From Elephas maximus indicus (lineage: Eukaryota > Chordata > Mammalia > Proboscidea > Elephantidae): 64,000 nt of DNA. Position 1 is the stretch's first letter; each line of letters opens with the position of its first letter. A program made the translations under genes and the position numbers. A model generated the notes under the pieces. The model was not told the origin of the DNA. It saw only the letters and a program-made list of their open reading frames with translations, and ran no database searches. Below are positions 1-10,291 of this stretch, in pieces. The stretch lies in contig NC_064822.1 in the NCBI RefSeq assembly GCF_024166365.1, positions 110,682,823-110,746,822 on the forward strand, written 5' to 3'.

Positions 1-179
1 AATGGCTTTTCTCCCCATTGCATTTCACATTTACAAGTACCACTTCTCTATGTATTTCTTACTCATGATTTACACAATAACTTCAATACTGTGAAGCAGT
101 GGTTGGAAGTGAGCACAAATAGTTGACATTTGGTAAACAATTTAGGTAGTCTCAGTTTGGAGCTATTGGGGCCTTTATT

Positions 180-320
180 AGGAATAGTTTCCTAGATTGC
201 AATCTTTATGGGAGGAGATTGCCAGGCCTTTTCACTTATGGAACTGTTAGTGGGTTTGAACTGCCAACCTTTAAGTCAGCAGCCAAGTGTTTAACCATAC
301 TGCCACTAGGTCTCCTTCAG
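180..320 (-). repeat. AfroSINE, degraded, minus strand
   Basis: The 3'-to-5' signature of the SINE is readable: a GTGGGTTTGAACTGCCAACC block, TTAACCATACTGCCACTAGG and a final CTCC, which is the reverse complement of the tRNA-like head. The tRNA-derived box B region (GTTCRAAYCC type) marks it. The far end is worn and its edge is approximate. Bases 1-179 hold nothing I recognise. Confidence 0.75.
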
Positions 321-641
321 AGAATCAGAGAATCTTAGGATCCCAGAAATAGAAAATATTATTATAGAAGATCTCAACAGAGTTGTACATCAGTATACCA
401 AATATTCGGTAAATACCAACAATGCAAAAAATTAAAGAAAATATAAAGCACATTATATTACAAAACAATTCACATATGTGCAGGTCCAAAAATTGTAATG
501 GGAAGATGACACAGTGCAGTACAAATAAGAGTGTTTGAGATGTCTAATGAAATCTTTGGCCTCTCAAGATCACATTACTTTACTAAAAACTTTCTCCGCA
601 TGGACTTCTGTGCAAAGTTTTTAAATTCCTTATAAACAACA
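321..641. other. No recognisable feature
   Basis: AT-rich sequence between two SINE remnants. I see no coding signal, repeat family or RNA gene. Confidence 0.5.
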
Positions 642-706
642 GTTTAAGGCAGTTCTACTCTGTCCTATAGGGTTGCTATGAGTTGGAATCGACTTGGTAT
701 ATACAT
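642..706 (+). repeat. AfroSINE 3' fragment
   Basis: Only the distal half is present: GGCAGTTCTACTCTGTCCTA followed by the GGGTTGCTATGAGTTGGAAT block and GACTTGG. The tRNA-like head is missing, so it is a truncated copy. Confidence 0.75.
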
Positions 707-1183
707 GATGCAGAATGTAATCTTCAAACTCTCTTGTTATGGCAACCTTTCAAAAGCAACCCATGCGTCATTGAAAAAAAAAGAAAACGCTTTGTAAGTA
801 AAGCCACAAAAGGTTGGTTTGATGGAGTCTTGATGGCACAAGGAACAAGAACTTTATAAATTAGGCGCTAGATTCCATACAACGATTGTGAGTGATGAAA
901 TTATTTACCAAGGGAAAGGTTTACGCAATTATAAAGGAAAAGAAGAGATCCTTTGATGCTTTGAATACCTTCTGCCTTGGTTATAAACTTATCCAGATTC
1001 CTTCAAACATTTGGAGTGGTTTAAGCAATGCCACATGTGAAGCTAGACATCGAAATAATGTAATCTGTTATGTCTACAAAACAGAAAATAAATCCACCAG
1101 ACCAAAAAAATTAAAGCAAATGGAGTTAGGTCGTGTTCTTGTCTGACATTTTATTGCCTTTTTCCCCATAGTGCTTATTAACC

Positions 1184-1228
1184 TATACTGAATGCCCATT
1201 AGCAACAGTCTAATGGGCATTCAGTATA
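1184..1228. repeat. Perfect palindrome, 18-bp stem and 9-base loop
   Basis: Bases 1184-1201 (TATACTGAATGCCCATTA) are exactly complementary to bases 1211-1228, separated by the loop GCAACAGTC. No repeat family I know is recognised around it. The pairing stops sharply on both outer sides. It may be a foldback made by template switching, the core of a small hairpin element, or a transcribed hairpin. The sequence alone does not choose between these. Confidence 0.9.
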
Positions 1229-2722
1229 AAAGAGTAACATTTATACTCAGCAAGGTATTTTTTAGACTAATAATCAGCACCAAAGATCAGTTTCCCAAGC
1301 TGACTTGGATTCTGTTTTGTTCTCAAATGATATTTTCCTGAATTTAGTATCAAAAAAAATGGTCACTTGAAATATTTGTAAAGAATGGGATAATTGTAAG
1401 TGATTTAATAAATCACTTAGCCTCTCTATCTCTTAAGTAAGAAAAATTATTCTTGAAATTCCTTACCCTAATAAATATTAATCCAAAAGATATGTGCCAG
1501 TGTGTATTCATCAAAGGAGGCTTTGCTATCTGAACCAAAATGGGGTTGGGTGGAGAAGGCTTAATTGAGGATCTGTGCTATAGGTTTCCACAATGCCAAG
1601 CATATGGACAAAACTGGCAATTGTATTTTATATTTAATTTTTGTCTACAATTGATATCATCTGGACATAGGCATTGTAAATTGTAATGTTTAGCTGAAGC
1701 ATTGTCTAGATCACTTGTAAAAAAGGTAACTCTGACATGAATTTCTCTGGAACCTGGCTTTCCCTGAAAACTGTGGGATGCTGCCTTAACCAACCTTCTC
1801 AACTGATGTTGGTTGTTTTCAGGAATAACACATTTTCAAATTACCCTATAATCAAATTAATACACACACCCGTACAAAGACAAACACACATACAGTTATG
1901 ATCCAACTCTTACGGTCATTTTAAGTCATGGTGATATTTTTAACAGATTTTTTAGCTGACTTCATTTCAGTATAATGCTTTCACTAATTGTATGTTCACA
2001 CCAACAATTTATATTATCCAAAAGATAGAGAGCATGAGCTGAAAATTGTATGAGAGCAAAGCAGGTGTGACCCTCCATTCAAGGAACACGAAACACAATG
2101 TCTGGATTTTAACCAAATGAATGCAATTTTCCCATGTTTCTTCTTCTTAGCTCCTTTAGTTCAGCTAAGAGAACCCTGGCGATCTTTCCGATTCACTTCC
2201 TTTTCATCGTATACACAGTCTTTCACATCTTTGATGTGCCATCAAAAACACAAACCAAAGCTAACATTTAGACTGAGTGTCAACTGCATATGCACCAATT
2301 GGAGAACAGTTTTCAAATTAATTATTATACTGTTATTCTCTATCTAAATTTTACTTAGGCAAACAGGGAAGACAAACATTAAAATTCTATACTCCCTACT
2401 TCCATAGAATACTATTACCTGGAGATTGAGAGACATATAAGTGTTTATAGAAATGCTACAAATATTTTTATGTGTCTAGAAGTTTCAGATTTAACATTGC
2501 CTTTAAAAAGTGTGACTAAAGTATTTGGAGGATTCATTACAGAAAAATTATTAATGTTGTGTAATAGAACATTTAAGATTAAAAAAAAATAAACCTGAAC
2601 TTTAAATGCCTAAGTCTAGAAGACCAGGCAGCTAAATTCAATTGCTGTAAGCAGCTAAAATCAATTGATGTAAGAATCAGTAAAATAAGTGGAGGCGGGT
2701 TTAGAATGACATTTTTTTTCTT
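1229..2722. other. AT-rich spacer, no gene recognised
   Basis: Short open frames occur at about 1578-1802 and 2117-2347, but neither resembles a known protein and neither has gene-like length or splice context. A short CA-rich stretch lies near 1861-1895. I see nothing else to annotate. Confidence 0.5.
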
Positions 2723-3800
2723 TTACTGGACTTTTTCCATGTCATCTTTAACATTCTTATTTCTTAGAGAGTGGATTAAAGGATTCAACGTGGGTGTGAA
2801 GAAAATGTAACACATTGAAGCTACTTAACGAAATTCAGGTTTGTTTGGGGGTGTAAGAAGTCCCTCAACAAGATGGATTGATACAGTGGCTGCAACAATG
2901 GTCTCAAACATAACAACAATTGTGAGGATGGCACAAGACTGGGCAGTGTTTTGCTCTGTTGTACTTAGGGTCACTATGAGTTGAACTTACTTGAAGGTAC
3001 CTAACAACAATAACAACAACAATGTACGCAAAGGAGACAGTACCACAGAGCAAACTCACAACTCCCAGGTTGGAGCTACCAGTAGAGAAGACTTTCTTCC
3101 TCCCTTCACTGGAGAGGATCTTTACGATTATGAACACAATATGCATGTGAGATACTACAGTAACAACCATTGTGGGCATAATAATGATTGTAGCCAAACT
3201 AAGTGACACCATCTTATTGACAAAGATATTGGAACAGTTTATCTTCTCAACTGGATTAGAATTACAGTAGAAGTGATTGATGACTCCAGAAGCACAGAAA
3301 GACGAGGAGAATGTTATACTGATTCGTATAATGGAACTAACCCAGTCACAGAGATAGGAACCAGTCACCAACTGAATACAGAGGCTTCTTGACATATGGA
3401 CAGTATACAGGAGTGGGTCACAGATGGCAATGAAGCAGTCATAGGCCACAGATGCCAGAACAGAGAGCATGAAAAAAGAGCTGAGCTGCACAAGGGTATT
3501 GACCATGGCTTTGGGTACACTAACAGTGGAGTAGGAGAGATCAATAACAGAGACGTTGCCAAGGGAGAAATACATTGGTGTGTTCACGTAGGGATCAGCC
3601 ACAATGATGCCAATCATGCTAAGGTTTCCCAGAAAGATCATACCATAAACAATCAGGAATAGTAGGAAGAGGAGACTGTGGAGCTCTGAACGAAACCTGA
3701 TGCCTACAAGAATGAGGTCAGTCATCTCCCAGTGGTTAAAAGTATAAGAGAAATTCAACAAATAAACTTTCCACTTTTCCCCCAGTATCACAAATAACAT
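2723..3800 (-). pseudogene. Olfactory receptor pseudogene, OR9K2-like
   Basis: A class II odorant receptor (seven-pass GPCR of olfactory neuron cilia) is readable on the minus strand. MTDLILVGIRFRSELH (near 3725) and the segment after GNLSM, TPMYFSL for the usual PMYFFL, AYDCFIAICDPLLY with Arg of the DRY-like motif changed to Cys, and KVFSTGSSN for KAFSTCSSH all appear. The final helix, PTLNPLIHSLRN, is found separately at about 2740-2790. An RTE fragment at 2868-3022 splits the gene after helix 6, and an in-frame TAA at 2825-2827 lies just before helix 7. The closest family I recall is OR9K2. The true start is unclear: an ATG at 3798-3800 is in frame but gives a longer N-terminus than usual. 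It is clearly non-functional. Confidence 0.9.
2868..3022 (+). mobile_element. RTE-type LINE 3' fragment inside the OR pseudogene
   Basis: It starts in the conserved CCCTCAACAAGATGGATTGA segment (RTE ORF C-terminus) and ends in a CTAACAACAATAACAACAAC tail. This is the same 3' terminus as the larger RTE copies in the window. About 155 bp remain, so it is heavily 5'-truncated. It interrupts the receptor between helices 6 and 7. I could not define a clear target duplication. Confidence 0.85.
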
Positions 3801-5065
3801 TTCACATTATAGAAGACTTTACAGTTGACATAATACTTTCATAAACATCCCATTTGTGCCTCACATGAGCTAACTAAAGATGAGAGATAGTTTGACTTGT
3901 GTAATATAACATAACTAGTTACAAATGGATTTTGGACTCAAAGTGAGTCAAATTCAAATCGTGTTCAAGTCTAGTGTTATTTTCAATAAAAGATAGTTTG
4001 ATATATTTTTAGATTACTTTGTCAGTTGAGATGGTTTATGACCGCCATTTGAGATAGAGATGATAATTTGAAATTAAAGTCTCATAAACTTTTAACGTTA
4101 GAAGACTCTTTCTTAAATTTTAACTTACATTCATTTTTTCTCTAATAACACTTTGCTTTGATGCACTAATAAAAATAAATAAATAGAAGAAAATGAAACT
4201 AAGAGTACATTCTGAGGCAACACAAACTTTTCACCAAAAAGAGCTCTTAGAACTACAAATAAATTACCAAAGAGTTAATTGTCTTACTTTAAAGTGGAAC
4301 CAATCTTCAGCTTCTGGAATTAGTCTAATTTTGCTTAAATGTGAAAGTAAAATGTGAGTGATGCCTTTATATTTCTTCTTATCTGTAAAGTTTATTGATC
4401 CTACTTTTCTCCAAATAAATGTGTAAAAAAATCCACATCAGTTCAAACTATTCTGAATTTGAGAAAAAATTAGAAGCTTCAAAGTAAGCCACAAATCAAA
4501 AAAGTTTACTACATAAAAAACTCGATAACAAATTTTATTAAACTATTTACCTATGATTAAAACCTCAGTTGTTTTAAGAATAAATAAGTACTGACTTCCT
4601 TGAAGCATTCAAGTTAACATGTTTGTATTTGGTGGACATGCTAGACAAGGAAAACAACTTTGGTTCTTTGGACTATTTCTAGGTTTTTGTTTTTTCATGT
4701 GAAAAAACACATGCATTGTTAGTCTAGCAATTCAGAACAACATTACCACTTCTTTTCTTCTTTGGTGGCATTAAAACCAAGTGTCATAGACAAGTCTTTT
4801 AAGATATGCTAAAATCACTACACACATTTCTTACTGCTAAAACACATCACAAGCTTAATAGGCCTTGCCTGTTGACCTTATTTAAAAAGAGAAAGAGGAG
4901 GAGGTGATGATATTGGAGCAGGGGAAAGAAGACAACGATGATGAATTCTTAAGTTCTTAAACAAAAGCTGATTTTTGACTTTCCATAAATGAAATTAACA
5001 TTAATTTTTCAAAAATAATCCATTTTCATCTGTCTCATCCTCCATTAATGTGCTTAAAAACACAA
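3801..5065. other. AT-rich spacer, nothing recognised
   Basis: No OR-like, L1-like or SINE-like motif was found. A small foldback (GTTTTTTCA facing TGAAAAAAC) lies at 4689-4708, and a purine-rich patch near 4890-4940. No coding frame of note. Confidence 0.5.
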
Positions 5066-5223
5066 AAAACCAAACCCATTGCGGTGGCGTCAATGTTGAC
5101 TCATAGTGACCCTATAGGACAGAGTAGAACCGCCCATAGGCTTTCCAAGTAGTGGCTGGTGGATTCGAACTGCTGATCTTATGGTTAGCAGCTGTAGCTC
5201 TTAACCACAGCACCACCAGGCCT
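5066..5223 (-). repeat. AfroSINE
   Basis: Near-complete minus-strand copy: ACCAAACCCATTGC tail, GACTCATAGTGACCCTATAG core, GGTGGATTCGAACTGC box B region and CACCACCAGG head. It has mutations typical of an old copy. Confidence 0.85.
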
Positions 5224-6565
5224 CTATCAATATGCTTATAAATATTTATTATCTACTCTGTGCCAGGTATTCTGCTTCGCACTGAATATGAAGACAAAAA
5301 ATAATTGAATGCTTACTTATGACATACTGTGATGTATGCTATGAAATTTTTATTACAATATTATAACTACTTTAATTCATTACTAAATTACCAGGAATAA
5401 GAAGACACCAATGTTAGTATTTTACAGAATTTTTTAAATGCTCAACTGAAGAGCAACTTAGATAATAAAACTTTTAGCTCGGAGGCCTATAAGCATGGCA
5501 TCTTTAATGTAGGCAGGCTTTTGAGAGCAAACCTGATTTTAAGTGGTACACATATAAAAAAAAAAAACATATATTTTGGCCATATCATGTCACAATTTTT
5601 GGTTCAGAATAATGAGTGTCTCCTTAGGAAGTTGTAGGTAAGTCTGAACAGGTGCTTACATTTCTTATTTAGCCTTATTTTCTTGGGGAGAAAAAAAAAA
5701 AAACGAAGTCTTTTCAATGTTTTAAAGTCTGCACATGCAACAAGTAAAAGCAATTGTAATGAAGAATTTGTTGTGGTTATGGGTTGGTTCAGTCGTTTCA
5801 AAGTTGGGACAAATATACATAACGTTAAAGGGCAAGTACAAGTTTTCTATGAGTGGTGCATTTGTAATCTGGGGACTGCCTCTGCCTCTAAGGAAAAGGT
5901 GATGATCCTAACCTTGAATACAATAAAGCAATATTGTTTATTTCCTTTTATGTAAAATTATAGAATACAGACTATCAAAAAGTTTATAGCATAATAAAAG
6001 AATTATAAATAGCATAATTTATGGAATAATTGATTAGAAATAATGAAATACTTTTCTGATTGTGAAATTTTCTAAGCAATGGAAAAAGAGAGAATAAAAT
6101 AATAGCATACACATCCTAGGACTCTATTTTAATCACTAGCTCTGTCCTATACCCACTGCGATTTAGCCATGATATTCCTTCAAGCAGTGAAATCTAAATT
6201 CCCCAGATTTATTCTCACACTAATAACCTGTAATTTATGGCATAGCACTTTTTTGAAACTGAAGATAAAATATACTTTGAAGTACTTAACAAATAGTCTT
6301 GGCTGCCTTGTTATAAGACTAAAACAGATAAAATTGTTTTGTGATTTTTCTTACCTGAATTTATATTTTTCTGTCTTGTGAATCTATTTTACGTGAAACA
6401 GCAGAGATCTTTTTTTAAGATTTTGTTCTAGGGAAAAGATACATACATATATATACGGGAAATATAAACTATGTCTAAATTAAAAATGTCAAACATGTAT
6501 AATCCCCAAGAAAATAACACCCTTCCTAAATAAGCATTGTATGCCCATGTTCGTTGTTAGTGGCA
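5224..6565. other. AT-rich spacer, nothing recognised
   Basis: A-rich runs near 5557-5575 and 5690-5705, and a short TA run near 6440. The open frames here lack recognisable protein motifs. Confidence 0.5.
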
Positions 6566-6772
6566 TTATCAAACCCATTGCCTGTGAGTCTATTCTGACT
6601 CATGGTGCCCCTATAGTACAGAGGAGAACTGTCCCATATGGTTTCCAAGGCTGTAAATCTTTGTGGAAGCAGACAGCCACATCTTTATCCCAAGGAGCGG
6701 CTGGTGAGTTCTAACCACTGATCTTTTGATTAGCAGCCAAGTACCTAACCATGCACAACCAGGGCTCCCCAG
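6566..6772 (-). repeat. AfroSINE, long form
   Basis: Copy with the extra middle segment (GGAAGCAGACAGCCACATCT) between the core and the tRNA-like head. It starts at ATCAAACCCATTGCC and ends at CCAGGGCTCCC. Confidence 0.85.
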
Positions 6773-7985
6773 TGGCATTACCTACAGGTCCATAATTTTC
6801 CATTACCTGTTTTCAAAGTTTGATATTTCTTTAATAAAATTCTTTTAGACCTGTTGTATCTACCTGCACCCAGGGTGAGGATGATAGACTAGGAACCAAA
6901 GGTGAAATAAGTGCCAATAAATCTGTGAAATCAAAAGTTCATGAAAATCTCTCGCCTCTATGCTGATGTTTTATAGGCCTTAGAGTGAAGACGGGAGCAA
7001 ATGAACGTTCAAGAAGGGCCACAAGAGTCCCTGACCCCCGATGATCTACATAAATAGCAGCAGCCAGAATTCACTGTAGTCTTGGTTTTTTCCAATCCAA
7101 TGAAACTATTACAGAGGATTGCAGCGCAAGGTTTTTCAGAATTTTGGAGGAAAAGTTCCCTCTGAGGAAGGGCTGAAAATAAAACAATTATTATCTCATA
7201 ACACAGGCAAACCCTAGGGCCATCCCATGAGGACCATGTGAGGAGCAAAACCCAGGTATGATTTCTTCACTTGTTCAATACCTTTGGGATACTTGCAAAG
7301 TTTTTTTGGACAAGACTCCTTTTTAGAAAGTTTTCTTTTTGTTTATATTATGCTAAAATTGTTCTCTCTATAATTTAAACCTACCTGATTTTCAGAACTA
7401 CTACCCAAAATCCTGCTATACTGAGTTAGTATCTCTATTTCATCCTCAAATAGCATCATTTCAAAATTAAAAAGAAAAAAGATAAATGCAATGCTATCCC
7501 TAGTTTTCTCATTTCTGGATTCAATATTCTTATTTTTTTTTAGACACTGCAGCAAGATGCAAATGAAATATAAATTCAGGTAAGAAAAATTATGAAACCG
7601 TCATATCTATTTTAGTCATATAATAAGGCAGCCAAGACTATTTGTTATGTGCTTCAAAGTATATATTTTTCTTGAGTTTCGAAAATGGGCTATGGTATAA
7701 ATTACAGATTATCAAGGTGAGAATGCATCTGGAGAATTCATATTTCACTGCTTGAAGGAATATCATGGCTAAATCATACAGGGTATTATAGGACAAAGCT
7801 GGTGATTAGAATATACTCCTGGAATGTGTATTATTCCATTCTTTCTCTCTTGTTCCACTATCTTGCTAGTGTCCTTGTTTAAAAAAAAAAAAATCCATTG
7901 CTGAGATTTTATATCAGACCAGATTCAATCTATCCAGTTAACATACTACTGCTGAAAAATCACAAACCAAACCTATTATTTTTGA
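6773..7985. other. Spacer, nothing recognised
   Basis: No known repeat or gene was identified. An open frame at 7009-7248 on the minus strand encodes no domain I recognise. Poly-A and poly-T runs are scattered. Confidence 0.45.
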
Positions 7986-8320
7986 GTCAATGATTTGCAC
8001 TCGACTGCTAACCTAAAAGGAAACCCTGGTGGCGTAGTGGCTGCAAACCAAAACGTCAGCACGTTGAATCCACCAGGCACTCCTTGGAAACTCTATGGGA
8101 TAGTTCTACTCTGCCCTATGGGGTTGCTAGGAGTCAGAATTGACTTGATGGCAACGGGTTTGGTTTTTTGGTTTTTACTAACCAAAAGGCTGGTATTCTA
8201 ACTCACCCTGTGATGCTGGGGAAGAAAGGCCTGGTTATCTGCCTTCCATAAAGATTACAACCATGAAAATCCTAAGGAGGATTTCTACTCTGTAACACAT
8301 AGGGCTGTCATCGCTTCCTA
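7986..8320 (+). repeat. Old AfroSINE interrupted by a younger AfroSINE
   Basis: The older copy is split: its head segment (GACTGCTAACC) ends at about 8013, and it resumes at 8178 with CTAACCAAAAGGCTGG, CCATAAAGATTACAACC and a worn core to about 8320. The younger copy lies at 8019-8177, between near-identical CTAACC(T)AAAAGG segments at 8008-8020 and 8178-8189. Those look like target-site duplications. Nesting gives the order of insertion. Confidence 0.75.
8019..8177 (+). repeat. AfroSINE, younger nested copy
   Basis: Complete short-form copy from GGAAACCCTGGTGGCGTAGT through GGTTGCTAGGAGTCAGAATT to a GGGTTTGGTTTTTTGG tail. It sits inside an older SINE of the same family and orientation. Confidence 0.85.
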
Positions 8321-8349
8321 ATTACCTGATAGCTATACTTCTTTTAAGG

Positions 8350-8635
8350 CATGTAAGACTGAAAGTTTTTTACACAATGCCACTTAGTCTTGCAGTCAAA
8401 AGAAACCATTAATTTTGTTTCATTTTGTTGCTTTTTCCTTATGTACCAGTTGCCATCTTGTGGTTCCATGTGTGTCAGGGTATAACTGTGATCCATAATG
8501 TTTTTAATGGCTGATTTTTTGGAAGTAGATTGCCATGCTTTTCTTCTGAGGTGCCTCTGGGTGGACTCCAACAGCCAACTTTCCAGTCAGCAGCTGGACA
8601 TGTTAACCATTTGCACCAGCGGGGTTCTCCTTTTC
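8350..8635 (-). repeat. AfroSINE-related SINE, divergent subfamily
   Basis: The tRNA-like head is readable at the right end (AACCATTTGCACCAGCGGGG with GGTGGACTCCAACAGCC). The body (ATGTTTTTAATGGCTGATTT, TCCATGTGTGTCAGGGT) differs from the common copies here. It may be a distinct subfamily. The left boundary is uncertain. Confidence 0.55.
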
Positions 8636-8761
8636 TATGTGAGTTGCAGCTAAGCCCGATGTTCCCTATTCTTGTTTTGTGTATTTCTCCTGAATCTTCT
8701 TTTATCTCTCTGACTATTCCTTTCCAGTTCACATCATTTTATAATTCATATATAACCCCAA

Positions 8762-8785
8762 AACCCGTATATATATATATATACA
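8762..8785. repeat. (TA)n microsatellite
   Basis: A short perfect run of alternating T and A within plain AT-rich sequence. Confidence 0.8.
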
Positions 8786-9164
8786 TTTTAGGATGTTGGT
8801 TTTATCCTATATATCTATGTAATAAAAATTAGTTTAAACACATTTGTGGATGCCCTGGTATTACTGAATCCTTCATGTTTTTGATCATATGGAAGTTTTT
8901 TTTATTATTGCTGTCTTAAGTCTTCACTTAAAGAATTTTTGAACAGAAATAATTCAAGATTACTTGATAAAACATCTGCCTCTAGATTTATGAAGATCCA
9001 CTAATCAGCTCAAGAAATATACACTTGTTAAACCACTGTGAATCCAAACTTTATTCACAAACTCTATAAAATATCTCATTAAAATAAAGATACAGAGGCA
9101 AAGCCAACGTGGTGCCCTAGACAGACACATCATGCTGTCCCACTGCAATAAGGACCCATAACAA

Positions 9165-9226
9165 AATCAAACCTGTTGCTGTCGAGTGGATTCCAACTCA
9201 TAGCGACCCCAAAGGCCCAAAAAACT
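9165..9226 (-). repeat. AfroSINE tail fragment
   Basis: AAATCAAACCTGTTGCTGTC followed by GATTCCAACTCATAGCGACC is the 3' end of a minus-strand copy. The rest is missing and unrelated sequence follows. Confidence 0.7.
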
Positions 9227-9489
9227 AAGTAAAGCAGATAACAAACATCAATCCTGGAATCCTAAGCACAAAATGAGAGGCTAACGGAGCAGACTAAACA
9301 TCAAACAGAAGAAGCAACTGAAGGAAAACAGAAGAGGAGAGATCTGGAGCGAAGTTCCCCTGGCAACTTACACCGAACAGCCTTGCCATCTTGGAGCAGA
9401 GCCAGCAATGACCGTGGGCAGGGAGTATGGGAAGACAAATTCATTGAACTCCCAACAGGATACAGAGTACCCAGGAACCAGAGAAACAT

Positions 9490-10285
9490 GCCTTTCCACC
9501 CCTCAACCTTCTGCCCAGTATGCCACCCCACCCCTTCCCAGTGGGTCATGCTGCACCACTGGGCTAGAGAGCTACTGTCTTACCATCACCCTGGGTCTGC
9601 CTTACCCCCACCCTCTGGATTCTGCAGTGCCATTTTTTTCCTTTTCCCTTTCTACTTTTCCTCCCCCCCTCACCTATCCCGTATGCCACCCCCACACCTT
9701 CCTGATGAGCCACAGTGCACTGCTTAGCAAGAGAGGTACCAGCCTTGCCATTACCCCGGGTCTCCCCTGCCCTGACCCACTAGCTCCTGCCTGCTGTTTT
9801 CTTTCCCTTTACTCCTTTTCTTTCTCCCTCCCACCAAACCCTGTTCCCCACCTTCACCCCTTTCCAACAGGCCATGCCACACAACTCAGCTAGACAGCTA
9901 CCACCCGACACCACTCTGGATTCACCCCTCCCCCATCTGCTGGCTCTAGCCATGCAGTTTTTTTTTTTTTTCTCCTTTTCTTCCTTGCTCCCATCTAGCC
10001 CTGTATGCCACCCCTATTCCTGATGGGTCATGCAGCACAAATCGGCTAGGGAGCTACCAGCCCACAGTGATTCCTACCCCAAACCTCCCCCACCCGCTGG
10101 CTACTACCGTGCCATTTTTTTCTTTTCCCTTTCTTCCTTTTCTGTCTCCCTCTTACCTAGCCCCATAGGCCACCATCACCCCTTCCCAACAGGCCACACC
10201 GTGCTACTCCAATAGACATCTACTGGCCCTCTGTCACCACAAGTCTGCCCCACCCCTACCTGCACAGCATTTTTTTTACTCCTTT
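9490..10285. repeat. CT-rich tandem repeat, about five units of 156-164 bp
   Basis: Each unit opens with a T-rich block (TGCCATTTTTTTC type) at about 9628, 9792, 9953, 10110 and 10266, followed by a C-rich stretch. The C-rich stretch carries GTATGCCACCCC, CAGTGGGTCATGC/CAACAGGCCATGC and GGCTAGAGAGCTACT-like segments. The first unit is partial. Units differ at many sites, so the array is not recent. It ends where a truncated RTE begins at about 10292. It may be the 5' UTR monomers of a retrotransposon or an independent minisatellite. Open frames across it (for example 9408-9893) are proline-rich by-products of the C-rich units. Confidence 0.85.
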
Positions 10286-10291
10286 TCTGTG

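Noticed and set aside
1578-1802. 74-codon minus-strand frame with several Cys and His residues
   Set aside because: The cysteine spacing does not match a zinc finger or other domain that I know, and no gene context is present.
4689-4708. Short foldback GTTTTTTCA / TGAAAAAAC
   Set aside because: Nine-base arms of mostly T and A are likely by chance in AT-rich DNA.
8019-8090. tRNA-like box A and box B sequences in SINE heads
   Set aside because: They are tRNA-derived SINE promoters and do not fold into complete tRNA genes. The same applies to the other copies.
9301-10215. Proline-rich open frames up to 161 codons
   Set aside because: They follow the C-rich tandem repeat units, occur in different frames and have no known domain. 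They are composition artefacts.
9490-10285. CRISPR-like array
   Set aside because: The units are about 160 bp, diverged and without spacers. The genome is mammalian, so a CRISPR array is not expected.
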